Shown here: in pieces, positions 20,204 to 28,889 of the stretch | Numbering within the stretch: the stretch's first letter is position 1 | How the letters are laid out: each line of letters begins with the position of its first letter | NCBI GenBank assembly: GCA_964391725.1 | Contig: CAYMNB010000001.1 | Span: forward strand, 109,529 to 173,528 | Direction: 5' to 3' | From: SpSt-1165 sp964391725 | GTDB taxonomy: Bacteria; Chloroflexota; Anaerolineae; Anaerolineales; Anaerolineaceae | DNA length: 64,000 nt | Notes under the pieces: model-generated | Told to the model about the DNA's origin: nothing | Databases searched by the model: none | What the model saw: the letters and a program-made list of their open reading frames with translations, nothing else | Translations under genes and position numbers: made by a program

Positions 20204-22453
20204 ATGGATGTATTACACAACCTCAATCAACAACAACAACAGGCCGTCACCGCTCCTGAGGGTCAGATCTTAGTGCTCGCCGGACCGGGTTCCGGAAAAA
20301 CCCGTGTCCTCACCCGACGCATCGCTTACCTCGTGCAATATATGGGCGTTTCGCCATTCCATATCATGGCTGTTACCTTCACTAACAAAGCAGCGCGCGA
20401 GATGAAAAGCCGTGTAGAAACCATGATTGGCGAATCCATCCACGGTATGTGGCTGGGCACCTTTCATGCCAATTGCGCCCGCATCTTGCGCCGTGAAGCC
20501 GCGCACCTGCCAATCAGCAACAATTACATCATCTTTGATGCTGACGATCAGGTAGGCATCATTAAGAACATCATCAAAGAGGAAAAACTCAATGACAAGC
20601 AATACCGCCCGTATGATGTGCAGGCGGCTATCTCAAACGCCAAGAACAACCTGATCACTGCGGAAGAGATGATAGTCGAAACCCAGCGTGACCGCATCGT
20701 ACAGCGTATCTACCGCAAATACCAGGCGACCTTGGAAAGCAACAATGCTGTCGATTTTGATGATCTGCTCTTTTGGGCGGTGCGCCTGTTTGAAGAATAC
20801 CCCGCTGTTCGTGAAGCCTATTCCCGCCAGTTTCGGCATGTGCTGGTGGACGAGTTTCAGGACACCAACCTGGTGCAATACACCCTGTTGAAACATCTCA
20901 GCAGTTTCCATAACAACCTGTTCGTGGTCGGAGATGAGGATCAGTCCATCTACCGCTGGCGCGGCGCTGATTACCGCAACGTGCTTCGTTTCACCGACGA
21001 TTATCCTAAAGCCACCAAGATTTTACTGGAAGAGAATTACCGCTCAACCCAGCTGATTCTGGACGCCGCCACCTCTGTCATTGATGAAAATCTTCACCGT
21101 ACCCACAAACAGCTGCAGGCAGCCCGCAATCTGCAAGGCCCCAAGATCATCCTGCATACTGCCTATGACGACCGTGATGAAGGTATCTTTGTTGTCGATA
21201 CCATTCACAGGCTCCTTGACCGGGGCAAGGCAGCCGGTTCTGATTTCGCGGTCATGTACCGCACCAATGCCCAGTCCCGCCTGATCGAAGAAGCCTTCTT
21301 GAAAGCTGGCATTGACTACCGCCTGGTAGGCGCGCAGCGCTTCTATGGCCGGCGCGAGATCAAAGACCTGATCGCCTATCTGCGTCTGGTGCACAACCCG
21401 GATGACGCCGTCAGCTTCAACCGCATCATCAATGTGCCCAAACGCGGTATCGGTGATGTCAGTCTACAATCCATTCTGCTGGCTGCTCAAAAAGCCCAGG
21501 CCAGCCCGGGCCGCTTGCTGCTTTCATTGGGACTGGAAAAAGAAAAATCAGCCCTGGCAGATAGCTTACCCTCCAGAATTCTGCCCAAATTGATTTACTT
21601 CGGCGAACAATTCCTGTATTGGAGCGAAGCCAAAGAAGAATTGTCGGTCGCAGAACTGCTGGAAACCATTATAGAATCTATCGAGTACGAAAATTATCTG
21701 GAAGAAGATTCTGTCAACCGCGACACATCCATTGACCGACTCGCCAACGTACACGAGCTGCGCCGTCTGACTTATGAATACAAGGACAGCGGGTTGGACA
21801 CCTTTTTAGAAAACATGGCATTGGTTTCCGATCAAGATACATTGCCTGAAAACACCGAAGCTCCCACCCTGCTGACGCTGCATGCCGCCAAAGGGTTGGA
21901 ATTTCCGATCGTTTTTATTGTTGGTATGGATCAAGATCTGCTGCCGCACAGCCGCTCCATCAGCGAACCCGAAGAACTGGCAGAAGAACGGCGCCTGTTC
22001 TATGTGGGCATCACCCGCGCCAAAGATCAACTATATCTGACGCGTGCCGAACGCCGCAGTTTTTTTGGCACCACCTCGACCACCTTGCCTTCCGAATTCC
22101 TCGCTGACATCCCCTCAGAGTTGATAGAAATTGCTGGAAAAGCTGGCATTACCCGCCATCATCAGCGAAATACTGACTATGCGCAATTTCGCGATAACGC
22201 CAGAACCACCCAAGCACCTTCATGGCTCGATTTTGCCCGCCCCGAAACCCGCCGGCAGCCCGAAGTAGATCCCATCTACCATATCGGCATGCGTGTCCAT
22301 CACGCTATGTGGGGAGAAGGCGTTGTGATCAATAGTTTTGTTGACGATGGCGAAGAAGCCGTGGATATTGAATTCAAAGAAACAGGCCTCAAAAAGGTGC
22401 TGGCTTCTATTGTTAAATTAGAAATTTTGGGCGAAGGAGAAAATCATGTTTGA
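20204..22453 (+). CDS. pcrA: UvrD/PcrA-family ATP-dependent DNA helicase
   Basis: The 749-residue superfamily 1A helicase works in DNA repair and plasmid or fork maintenance. Motifs in order: Q-motif LNQQQQQAV, Walker A LAGPGSGKTRVLTRR (about 27-41), motif II DEFQDTN, motif III VGDEDQSIYRWRGA, motif IV ENYRST, motif V TLHAAKGLEFPIVF and motif VI RRLFYVGITRA. The C-terminal tail (about 690-749) forms the Tudor-like domain typical of PcrA (IGMRVHHAMWGEGVV), which binds RNA polymerase in known homologues. It overlaps the downstream hydrolase gene by 8 bp. Confidence 0.95.
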   Translation: MDVLHNLNQQQQQAVTAPEGQILVLAGPGSGKTRVLTRRIAYLVQYMGVSPFHIMAVTFTNKAAREMKSRVETMIGESIHGMWLGTFHANCARILRREAAHLPISNNYIIFDADDQVGIIKNIIKEEKLNDKQYRPYDVQAAISNAKNNLITAEEMIVETQRDRIVQRIYRKYQATLESNNAVDFDDLLFWAVRLFEEYPAVREAYSRQFRHVLVDEFQDTNLVQYTLLKHLSSFHNNLFVVGDEDQSIYRWRGADYRNVLRFTDDYPKATKILLEENYRSTQLILDAATSVIDENLHRTHKQLQAARNLQGPKIILHTAYDDRDEGIFVVDTIHRLLDRGKAAGSDFAVMYRTNAQSRLIEEAFLKAGIDYRLVGAQRFYGRREIKDLIAYLRLVHNPDDAVSFNRIINVPKRGIGDVSLQSILLAAQKAQASPGRLLLSLGLEKEKSALADSLPSRILPKLIYFGEQFLYWSEAKEELSVAELLETIIESIEYENYLEEDSVNRDTSIDRLANVHELRRLTYEYKDSGLDTFLENMALVSDQDTLPENTEAPTLLTLHAAKGLEFPIVFIVGMDQDLLPHSRSISEPEELAEERRLFYVGITRAKDQLYLTRAERRSFFGTTSTTLPSEFLADIPSELIEIAGKAGITRHHQRNTDYAQFRDNARTTQAPSWLDFARPETRRQPEVDPIYHIGMRVHHAMWGEGVVINSFVDDGEEAVDIEFKETGLKKVLASIVKLEILGEGENHV

Positions 22454-23252
22454 TCGCAAACTGTTAGGCAGCAGCCTCAAAGACGTTTTTTACACACCCG
22501 ATAACGACCCCGATCGTTCTTTGGATATTTACTTTCCGGCAGATATGCACAAAAAATGGCCGGTGGTCATCAACGTCCATGGCGGAGCCTGGTCAGAGGG
22601 CACCAAAGATTGGCTGGGTTACTCAGCAGACTTCCCGCAGCACAACATCGTGGGTGTATCCATCAATTACCGGCTTTCTCCAGCGGTAAAAGCTCCCCTC
22701 CATTTGCACGATGTGAAGACCGCCATCCGCTTTCTGCGCGCCAACGCTGAACGCTTCAATCTTGACCCAGACTGGTTTGGCATCATGGGACACAGCGCCG
22801 GCGGCCATCTGGTCTCCATGGCTGCACTGACTGCTGGCCTGGGCGTGCATGACGACAACACCCACTATCGTAAGTTTTCAGCCCAGGTGCAGGCAGTGGC
22901 ACCCTGCAGCGGCCCCTCATCGCTGGAAGGCATCCCTGCCCACGATCCGGAATTCTCCAAAATGATCTTCGGTACAGCAGACCCTGATGCACCAATCTAC
23001 CGCGAATATTCTCCAATAACCTATCTGCGCGCTAATCTGCCGCCATTCCTCATTGTGCACGGCACCGCGGATGACGTCGTCGATGTGAAACAAGGCATCA
23101 CCCTGCATGAAGGTTTGCAGAAATTCGGCAACTACTCAGAGCTGGTATTGATCGATCAAGCAGACCATCTGTTTAAAATCGACGGACAATCACAAGATGA
23201 ACTCGTAAAATCGAAAGTGATGCCCTTTTTCATCAAGTATCTGAATGGTTGA
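22446..23252 (+). CDS. Alpha/beta hydrolase (esterase/lipase, BD-FAE-like)
   Basis: The 268-residue protein has the oxyanion-hole motif HGGAWSEG (about 46-53), the nucleophile elbow GHSAGGH (about 117-123), an acid in VHGTADDVVDVKQ (about 206-218) and a terminal catalytic His in DQADHLFK. This arrangement fits hormone-sensitive-lipase-like or feruloyl-esterase-like carboxylesterases. No signal peptide is seen, so it is probably cytoplasmic. GGAG lies 5 nt before the ATG, inside the end of pcrA. The SRP RNA promoter overlaps its stop codon. Confidence 0.87.
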   Translation: MFDRKLLGSSLKDVFYTPDNDPDRSLDIYFPADMHKKWPVVINVHGGAWSEGTKDWLGYSADFPQHNIVGVSINYRLSPAVKAPLHLHDVKTAIRFLRANAERFNLDPDWFGIMGHSAGGHLVSMAALTAGLGVHDDNTHYRKFSAQVQAVAPCSGPSSLEGIPAHDPEFSKMIFGTADPDAPIYREYSPITYLRANLPPFLIVHGTADDVVDVKQGITLHEGLQKFGNYSELVLIDQADHLFKIDGQSQDELVKSKVMPFFIKYLNG

Positions 23253-23277
23253 CAGTCTTACCTGCCTGCGGTATGCT
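23249..23277 (+). promoter_or_regulatory. Consensus promoter of SRP RNA
   Basis: TTGACA (23249-23254), a 17-bp spacer and TATGCT (23272-23277). The RNA's first stem starts 7 nt downstream. Confidence 0.75.
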
Positions 23278-23283
23278 TAGCAC

Positions 23284-23388
23284 GTCTGGGCGGGCCCGAC
23301 GCGGCAGAGGCTATTGAACCTCGTCAGGTCCGAGAGGAAGCAGCGATAAGGTAGTCCCTCTGGGTGCCGTCGGTCAACCTGCCCAGAC
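23284..23388 (+). ncRNA. ffs: Signal recognition particle RNA, small bacterial (4.5S) type
   Basis: The diagnostic apical segment is present: GTCAGGTCC, then GAGAGGAAGCAGC, matching the conserved 4.5S tetraloop and the Ffh-binding asymmetric loop. The ends GTCTGGGC and GCCCAGAC pair perfectly, giving a rod of about 105 nt. A run of seven or eight T follows (23390-23397) as terminator. It guides Ffh and ribosomes to the membrane. Confidence 0.93.
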
Positions 23389-23434
23389 ATTTTTTTATGA
23401 ATAGCTCTCTTTCGGTATATGAAGGAATGTCACA

Positions 23435-24325
23435 ATGACCGACCATCGCCCCATCTGTGATTATGAAGGATCAGAATACCAGAAAGTATTCTGGGAAGAA
23501 GGCGGGCGCGCCTACGAAGACGCTGCCGAAGCGATTGCACTGGCAAAACTTCTGCCTCCCACCGGCAATCGTCTGTTGGAACTCGGTGCTGGCGCTGGAC
23601 GCAATACCCCCCGCTACCGCGGATTTGACGAAATCGTCCTGTTGGATTATTCCACCACCCAGCTGGCGCAGGCGCGTGAACGTCTGGGGGATTCACCCCG
23701 CTATCGCTACATCGCCGCAGATGTCTACCACATGCCTTTTATGCCCGGTTTATTCGACGCCGCCACCATGATCCGCACTTTACATCATTTGCATGATGCA
23801 CCGCCGATTTTCCATGCCATTCGTGAATTGCTGCAAAAAGATGCGGTTTTCATCCTTGAATTCGCCAACAAACGCAACATCAAAGCCATTGCGCGCTGGC
23901 TGCTTCGCAAGCAATCCTGGAGCCCTTTTTCCAAAGAACCAGTCGAATTTGTAGCTCTCAACTATGATTTCCACCCCAAAGCCATTCGGGAGTGGTTATT
24001 TGCAGCCCAATTTGCTATCGAACGGCAATTAACAGTTTCACATTTTCGCACGGGCTTCCTCAAAGAGCACGTTCCCGCCCAGACCCTGGCCAACTGGGAC
24101 AACGCCCTCCAATGGACCGGGGATTTCGTTCAGCTGACACCCAGTGTCTTTTTAGGCAGCCGCCCCATCGGCCCTTCACAGACAGCTGCTCCAGGCCAAT
24201 TCTTCTGCTGTCCTGTCTGCCGCACACCGCTGGAAGATACCCCTCCACAACTGACCTGCCAAGAATGCGGCCGTTCATTCCCGGTGGTGAACGGCATCTA
24301 CAACTTCAAGATCGACCAAGATTAA
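23435..24325 (+). CDS. Class I SAM-dependent methyltransferase with C-terminal zinc ribbon
   Basis: The 296-residue protein has the SAM-binding motif I LLELGAGAGRNTPRY (about 48-62), the acidic post-I strand IVLLDYS, and motif IV region FDAATMIRTLHHL. The C-terminal 45 residues carry two Cys pairs, CCPVCRTPL and CQECGRSFP, then VVNGIYNF, matching the Trm112-like/DUF343 zinc ribbon that is usually a separate small protein. The substrate is unknown. The order SRP RNA, methyltransferase, YitT suggests one short plus-strand unit. Confidence 0.83.
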   Translation: MTDHRPICDYEGSEYQKVFWEEGGRAYEDAAEAIALAKLLPPTGNRLLELGAGAGRNTPRYRGFDEIVLLDYSTTQLAQARERLGDSPRYRYIAADVYHMPFMPGLFDAATMIRTLHHLHDAPPIFHAIRELLQKDAVFILEFANKRNIKAIARWLLRKQSWSPFSKEPVEFVALNYDFHPKAIREWLFAAQFAIERQLTVSHFRTGFLKEHVPAQTLANWDNALQWTGDFVQLTPSVFLGSRPIGPSQTAAPGQFFCCPVCRTPLEDTPPQLTCQECGRSFPVVNGIYNFKIDQD

Positions 24326-24331
24326 CCTTGC

Positions 24332-25258
24332 ATGAACAGGAAAGAACTCTTTGCCGAAATCCGTTCCTTTCAGCCCGATCTTTCCTGGAAAAACCTGAAA
24401 GATTATGCTGTCATCATCTTGGGCGCCTTTGTGCAGGCATTGGCATTGCGCTTTTTTCTTGTCCCCGCCCAACTGATCAGCGGTGGCGTCAGCGGCATCG
24501 CTCAGTTAATCAACGCCTATATCACCATTCCTATCGGTACCATCGTATTACTGGGAAATCTTCCTCTATTTGTTTTGGGATATCGCTATCTCGGTGCGCT
24601 GCGTTTTGCCCTGCGCACATTGGTCGCGGTAGTATCTTTCTCGCTATTCATGAACCTGCTGGGGCAATATACCCCCGCCAATATCACCAACGACCTCATC
24701 TTGCAGGCTTTGTATGGTGGTGTCCTCTATGGTGTTGGCAGCGGGATTGTCTACCGCGGCAAAGGCACCAGCGGCGGTAGTGATATTCTCTGCCGTATTC
24801 TCAACCATTACACAGGCATTTCTATCTCCCAGGGCTATCTGATTGTTGATTCTGCGGTGGTGCTGGCGGGTGGCTTTGTATTCGGTTGGGATCTTGCCCT
24901 GTATGGTGTGGTGGTCATCTATATTACAGGCATCGCCGCAGAATATGTGGCGGAAGGCAACAATAAATTCCGCACCGCCTTTATCATCTCCAAACATCCC
25001 CAGGACGTGGCAGATTACATTTTACAAAACCTGGAGCGTGGTGTCACCATCCTGCCAGCAGTCGGTGCTTATACCCATACCGAGCGCCCCATGCTGTTCT
25101 GCACCCTGACTGCCTCTGAGGTGCCCAAATTAAAGGCCGTTATTGCCGAGGCAGACCCTGACGCTTTTGTGGTGGTCGGACAGGCCAACGAAGCCCTGGG
25201 CGAAGGTTTCCAACCGCATACCCAGCCGGTTAAGAACCATAATGGCAAGAAACACTAG
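24332..25258 (+). CDS. YitT family membrane protein
   Basis: The 308-residue protein has five or six hydrophobic helices with the YitT signatures LVPAQLISGGVSGIAQLI (near 46-63) and RGKGTSGGSDILCRIL (near 141-156). A soluble C-terminal DUF2179 domain follows (KHPQDVADYILQNLERGVT, then GAYTHTERPMLFC). The function is unknown and it is predicted in the cytoplasmic membrane. Its stop overlaps the convergent next gene by 4 bp. Confidence 0.9.
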   Translation: MNRKELFAEIRSFQPDLSWKNLKDYAVIILGAFVQALALRFFLVPAQLISGGVSGIAQLINAYITIPIGTIVLLGNLPLFVLGYRYLGALRFALRTLVAVVSFSLFMNLLGQYTPANITNDLILQALYGGVLYGVGSGIVYRGKGTSGGSDILCRILNHYTGISISQGYLIVDSAVVLAGGFVFGWDLALYGVVVIYITGIAAEYVAEGNNKFRTAFIISKHPQDVADYILQNLERGVTILPAVGAYTHTERPMLFCTLTASEVPKLKAVIAEADPDAFVVVGQANEALGEGFQPHTQPVKNHNGKKH

Positions 25259-25929
25259 CTGGCAAAACGCAAGACAACCGCTGCCGCAATCGATATTTGT
25301 GCCAGGTGGTAGGTAATCATCACCCACAGCTCATCACGCGGCGGCCCGGGCGGCCTGGCAAATTTATCATATGCAAGTAAAGAATCTGACAACACAAACA
25401 GCGCACTGCCGATAATGGATAGAATGGTCGCTGTAACACCCCATTCCGGGCGGAAAATATTCAACAAAGCCATATACAGCATCAGGTTGATGACGAGGCT
25501 GTAGGCGATCACTGGCATTTTCAAGCTGCCTTCCACCTTGCTGATGATAATGCGGTAGAAGAACACCAGGATCGCGATTGGCAGAAGGACAATCAGCAGC
25601 GCCAAGACGCCTGATTGGACAGAACCACTTACGAAAAAACCGATAACATAGGCAATGTGACCCAGAAAAAAAGAAGCCAGGCCCGCTTTGAAGAAGGATT
25701 CACCCCGAAACATGAGAAAAACATCGCCGGCCAAACCCAGCGCCAGACCGACCACAAACAACCAGACTGGCCATGACAAAGTCGGCAGGTGCAGCACCAA
25801 CCCCAGCCAGATAAGGGCTGTCGCCATGGGTTTGGTCAGATAGCGGATTTTCACAGACATACGCCGGGTTTCATACCAATCCCACAGGATGAACACCATC
25901 GCAAGGACCAATACCAGGCTTTTAAGCAT
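25255..25929 (-). CDS. Lysoplasmalogenase/YhhN (TMEM86) family membrane protein
   Basis: The 224-residue protein has about eight hydrophobic helices and the family segments RYLTKPMATALIW and LGLAGDVFLMF, with conserved Lys and Asp residues. Members hydrolyse the vinyl-ether bond of lysoplasmalogens. Plasmalogens are mostly found in anaerobes, which fits an anaerobic host, but the activity here is inferred. GGGAGG lies 6 nt before the ATG. It sits directly downstream of era. Confidence 0.82.
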   Translation of the reverse strand: MLKSLVLVLAMVFILWDWYETRRMSVKIRYLTKPMATALIWLGLVLHLPTLSWPVWLFVVGLALGLAGDVFLMFRGESFFKAGLASFFLGHIAYVIGFFVSGSVQSGVLALLIVLLPIAILVFFYRIIISKVEGSLKMPVIAYSLVINLMLYMALLNIFRPEWGVTATILSIIGSALFVLSDSLLAYDKFARPPGPPRDELWVMITYHLAQISIAAAVVLRFAS

Positions 25930-25931
25930 GT

Positions 25932-26840
25932 TTACCTCCCCAGGGCAAACCCCAGATATTTCAAAATTTCTGGATTGTTACGCCAATTCTTGTTGGTCTT
26001 GACTCGTAACTCCAGGAAAATTCTGCCATCGGTCATTTCTTCAATTTCTTTGCGCGCCAGCGTACCGATTTGTTTCAACATCAAACCGCCTTTGCCGATC
26101 ACAATGCCTTTGTGCGAATCACGGTTAACAATGATAGTGGCGTGAATGTAGGTCTGGTCATCACTGCGTTCTTTGTATTCATCAATCCTGACAGCAATGC
26201 CATGGGGAATCTCATCACGCAATTCTTCAAGGCACGCCTGCCGGATCAGGTCGGCAGCGATCTCACGTTCATAGAAATCTGTGATCTGTTCCCGGTCGTA
26301 ATAAAGGGGGCCTTCGGGAAGGTGACTTAATAGAACAGCCAATAATTCCTCCTGCCCATCGCCGCGCAATGCTGAAATCTCACTTATCACAGTGCTCTCA
26401 ACCAACGTAGAGTAGGACTGCTTGCGTGCCACACGTTCCTCTTCGGACAGAGTGTCGACCTTGTTCAACAGCAACACCAGTGTTGGAAGGCGCGGCATGC
26501 TCTTCAGAATGTCAGCAATCATCAGGTCTTCAGGTTGTGGCTCCACACCGGCATCCACAATCCATACCACAATATCCGCATCAAGAATGGTTTCTTGGGC
26601 GGTGCTGTTCATATATTCGTCCAATCGGTCTTTGCCCTTGTGAATACCGGGGGTGTCCATAAAGATGACCTGATATTCGTCTGTGGTCAGAATGCCCAAC
26701 TGCCGGCGGCGTGTGGTTTGCGGGCGCGGTGAAACCGCAGCTACCTTTTGCCGAAGCAAACGGTTGATGAGAGTAGATTTGCCCACATTCGGCCGACCGA
26801 TTAATGTCACGAAACCGGATTTAAATGCCTGTTCTGTCAT
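25932..26840 (-). CDS. era: GTPase Era
   Basis: The 302-residue protein has the G1 motif GRPNVGKSTLINRLL (about 15-29), G3 DTPGIHKGKD, and G4 NKVD (about 126). The C-terminal KH domain contains VIGKGGLMLKQIG (about 250-262), which binds the 3' end of 16S rRNA. Era acts in 30S subunit maturation. GAGGAAAC precedes the ATG. The lysoplasmalogenase-like gene follows after 2 bp. Confidence 0.96.
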   Translation of the reverse strand: MTEQAFKSGFVTLIGRPNVGKSTLINRLLRQKVAAVSPRPQTTRRRQLGILTTDEYQVIFMDTPGIHKGKDRLDEYMNSTAQETILDADIVVWIVDAGVEPQPEDLMIADILKSMPRLPTLVLLLNKVDTLSEEERVARKQSYSTLVESTVISEISALRGDGQEELLAVLLSHLPEGPLYYDREQITDFYEREIAADLIRQACLEELRDEIPHGIAVRIDEYKERSDDQTYIHATIIVNRDSHKGIVIGKGGLMLKQIGTLARKEIEEMTDGRIFLELRVKTNKNWRNNPEILKYLGFALGR

Positions 26841-26887
26841 GTTTCCTCCTCAGTGAATCTGTATTAATTGTACTGCATTATTCCCTG

Positions 26888-28651
26888 TCAATCGGTGCTG
26901 TCATAGGCAACATTGACCACACTGGCATCAATGTCAGCCTGCAGGCGTTGAATCTCCTCCTGGATGAACTCAACTGCCCCCTCTTTATCAATAATGGTTT
27001 TTTCAGCAGAACTGCGCAGTTTGTATTCATACCCGCCCTCTGCCAGCGATCGGCTGCTTACCGTGACCCGCAATGGAATACCGATCAGGTCAGCGTCATT
27101 GAATTTGACACCGGGGCGTTCATTGCGGTCATCATACAGCACCTCCACCCCTGCATGTGTCAAAAGCTCGTACAAAGCCTGGGCTTCCTCTTCTGCGCCG
27201 CGGATATCCACCAGATGTACCTGATACGGTGCTACGCTAATCGGCCAGCATATGCCGTTCTCATCGTTGTGTTCCTCTACAATGCTGGCAAACAAACGCC
27301 CCACACCAATACCATAAGAACCCATGATCACCGGCTGTGCTTTCCCATTCATGTCCAGATAAGTACAGCCCATTTTTTCGCTGTAGAACGTGCCCAGCTG
27401 AAAAATATTGCCCACTTCCACCCCGCGTGAGGCGGTCAAAGTCCCGCCGCTATGAGCGCAGGTGAATCCTTCCTCCGCTAACGCCAGGTCGGTCACCATG
27501 TCCGCGGTGAAATCACGTCCGTAATTAACATTGAGCAGGTGGAAATCTACTTCGTTTGCGCCTGCTACCAGGTTGGGCGAGGTTGGAATACTGTCATCAA
27601 CCACCACCTTCACGCCTTGAATCGCGATCGGCGAAGCAAAACCCGGCACCGCCCCCACCGCTTCTATCTCGTCTTCATGCGCTGGACGCAGCGCTTTTGC
27701 CCCCAAAGCATTGGACAATTTGGTCTCGTTAAGATCCATATCGCCGCGTATCACTGCGAACACCAGCTCTTCATGCTCTTCTTCGCCTTCTACCATGGTT
27801 GCAACCATGAACACGGCTTTGGCGGTTTTTGCTTTGGGAACCCCCAGGAATTGCGACAGGTCTTCAATGCTTTTCATCTGCGGCGTTGCCACCTTTTGAA
27901 TCGGCAGTAATTCCTCTCGGGACGCCGTCGACTTGGTAAAAACTGCCACCTGACGGTTGGCCGTATAACCGCACTGCTCACACAGGATCAAGGTGTCCTC
28001 ACCGATCGGCGTTAAATACATGTATTCATGCGCCAGCCGTCCGCCCATCATGCCTGTATCGGATTTTACAGAAATCACCGGCAAGCCGCAGCGGTGGAAA
28101 ATGTCAAAATACGCCTGATAGTGTGCCCTGTATTGTTTTTCAAGGCCTTCCCAATCGGTATCCAGGCTGTAAGAGTCTTTCATGGTGAATTCTCTCACAC
28201 GGATCAATCCGGCTCGTGGCCGTGGGTCATCGCGCCATTTGGTCTGCAGGTGATAAATCAGGCGCGGTAATTGTTTATAAGACTGCACCTCTGTTCGCAC
28301 CAGGTCAGCCACCACTTCTTCATGGGTCATCGAAAGCACCATATCACGGTCGTTACGGTCAACAAACCGCCCCATCTCTGAACCGATCTTGTACCAGCGG
28401 CCGGTCTCCTTCCACAAGGATGCCGGTACGACCACCGGCATGGTCAATTCCTGGCCGCCTATTTTCTCCATTTCCTCCCGCAGAATGGCTTCAATCTTAT
28501 TGACTGTGCGGCGTGCTAACGGCAACAGGCTGAAGATGCCCGCTCCCGTCTGGCGGATATAGCCAGCCCGCAGCAGCAATTTATGGCTGCTTACCTCAGC
28601 GTCTGAAGGCACCTCGCGCAAGGTCTTCATAAACAATTGTGACATTTTCAT
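26888..28651 (-). CDS. proS: Prolyl-tRNA synthetase
   Basis: The 587-residue enzyme is the bacterial class II type with the large editing insertion. Motif 1 lies near KIEAILREEME, motif 2 includes TKWRDDPRPRAGLIRVREF, and motif 3 is GSYGIGVGRLFASI. The INS editing domain (about 225-405) contains the YbaK-like AKAVFM and FVVIRGD-like VFAVIRGD segments. The C-terminal anticodon-binding domain follows (YQVHLVDIRG). The start at 28651 is set by AGGAGG 6 nt upstream. No T-box motif was seen in the leader. Confidence 0.95.
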   Translation of the reverse strand: MKMSQLFMKTLREVPSDAEVSSHKLLLRAGYIRQTGAGIFSLLPLARRTVNKIEAILREEMEKIGGQELTMPVVVPASLWKETGRWYKIGSEMGRFVDRNDRDMVLSMTHEEVVADLVRTEVQSYKQLPRLIYHLQTKWRDDPRPRAGLIRVREFTMKDSYSLDTDWEGLEKQYRAHYQAYFDIFHRCGLPVISVKSDTGMMGGRLAHEYMYLTPIGEDTLILCEQCGYTANRQVAVFTKSTASREELLPIQKVATPQMKSIEDLSQFLGVPKAKTAKAVFMVATMVEGEEEHEELVFAVIRGDMDLNETKLSNALGAKALRPAHEDEIEAVGAVPGFASPIAIQGVKVVVDDSIPTSPNLVAGANEVDFHLLNVNYGRDFTADMVTDLALAEEGFTCAHSGGTLTASRGVEVGNIFQLGTFYSEKMGCTYLDMNGKAQPVIMGSYGIGVGRLFASIVEEHNDENGICWPISVAPYQVHLVDIRGAEEEAQALYELLTHAGVEVLYDDRNERPGVKFNDADLIGIPLRVTVSSRSLAEGGYEYKLRSSAEKTIIDKEGAVEFIQEEIQRLQADIDASVVNVAYDSTD

Positions 28652-28783
28652 TCCGTTCCTCCTGGGTACCAATCAAGCGTATGCTTATCGTAGACTTAAC
28701 ATGCTGTACCATGCCATTCAATCTATGTAATAATAGAGGCAATGAAATCAGGGTGACTTCTCTTCTTCTCCTCCTTATCAAAC

Positions 28784-28809
28784 GAGAGCCAGGAAATTTC
28801 CTGGCTCTC
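28784..28809. repeat. Perfect 26-bp palindrome upstream of proS
   Basis: Two 13-bp arms, GAGAGCCAGGAAA and its exact complement, meet with no spacer. It lies between the glgP terminator and proS. Neither side has a strong T run, so it may be an RNA hairpin, an operator or a weak terminator. Confidence 0.6.
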
Positions 28810-28839
28810 TTAGATTTTCAGGAGCAACACCATTATATC

Positions 28840-28870
28840 AAAAGACGGTGCATAACAATCACCGTCTTTT
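28840..28870 (-). terminator. Terminator of alpha-glucan phosphorylase gene
   Basis: Arms AAAAGACGGTG and CACCGTCTTTT flank a 9-nt loop, giving a U-rich tail on the minus transcript. Confidence 0.75.
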
Positions 28871-28889
28871 CTTCTCTCACAAGCCAGGC

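Noticed and set aside
28652..28889. T-box leader for proS
   Set aside because: No conserved T-box sequence or antiterminator pattern was seen. The two hairpins fit a terminator and a palindrome.
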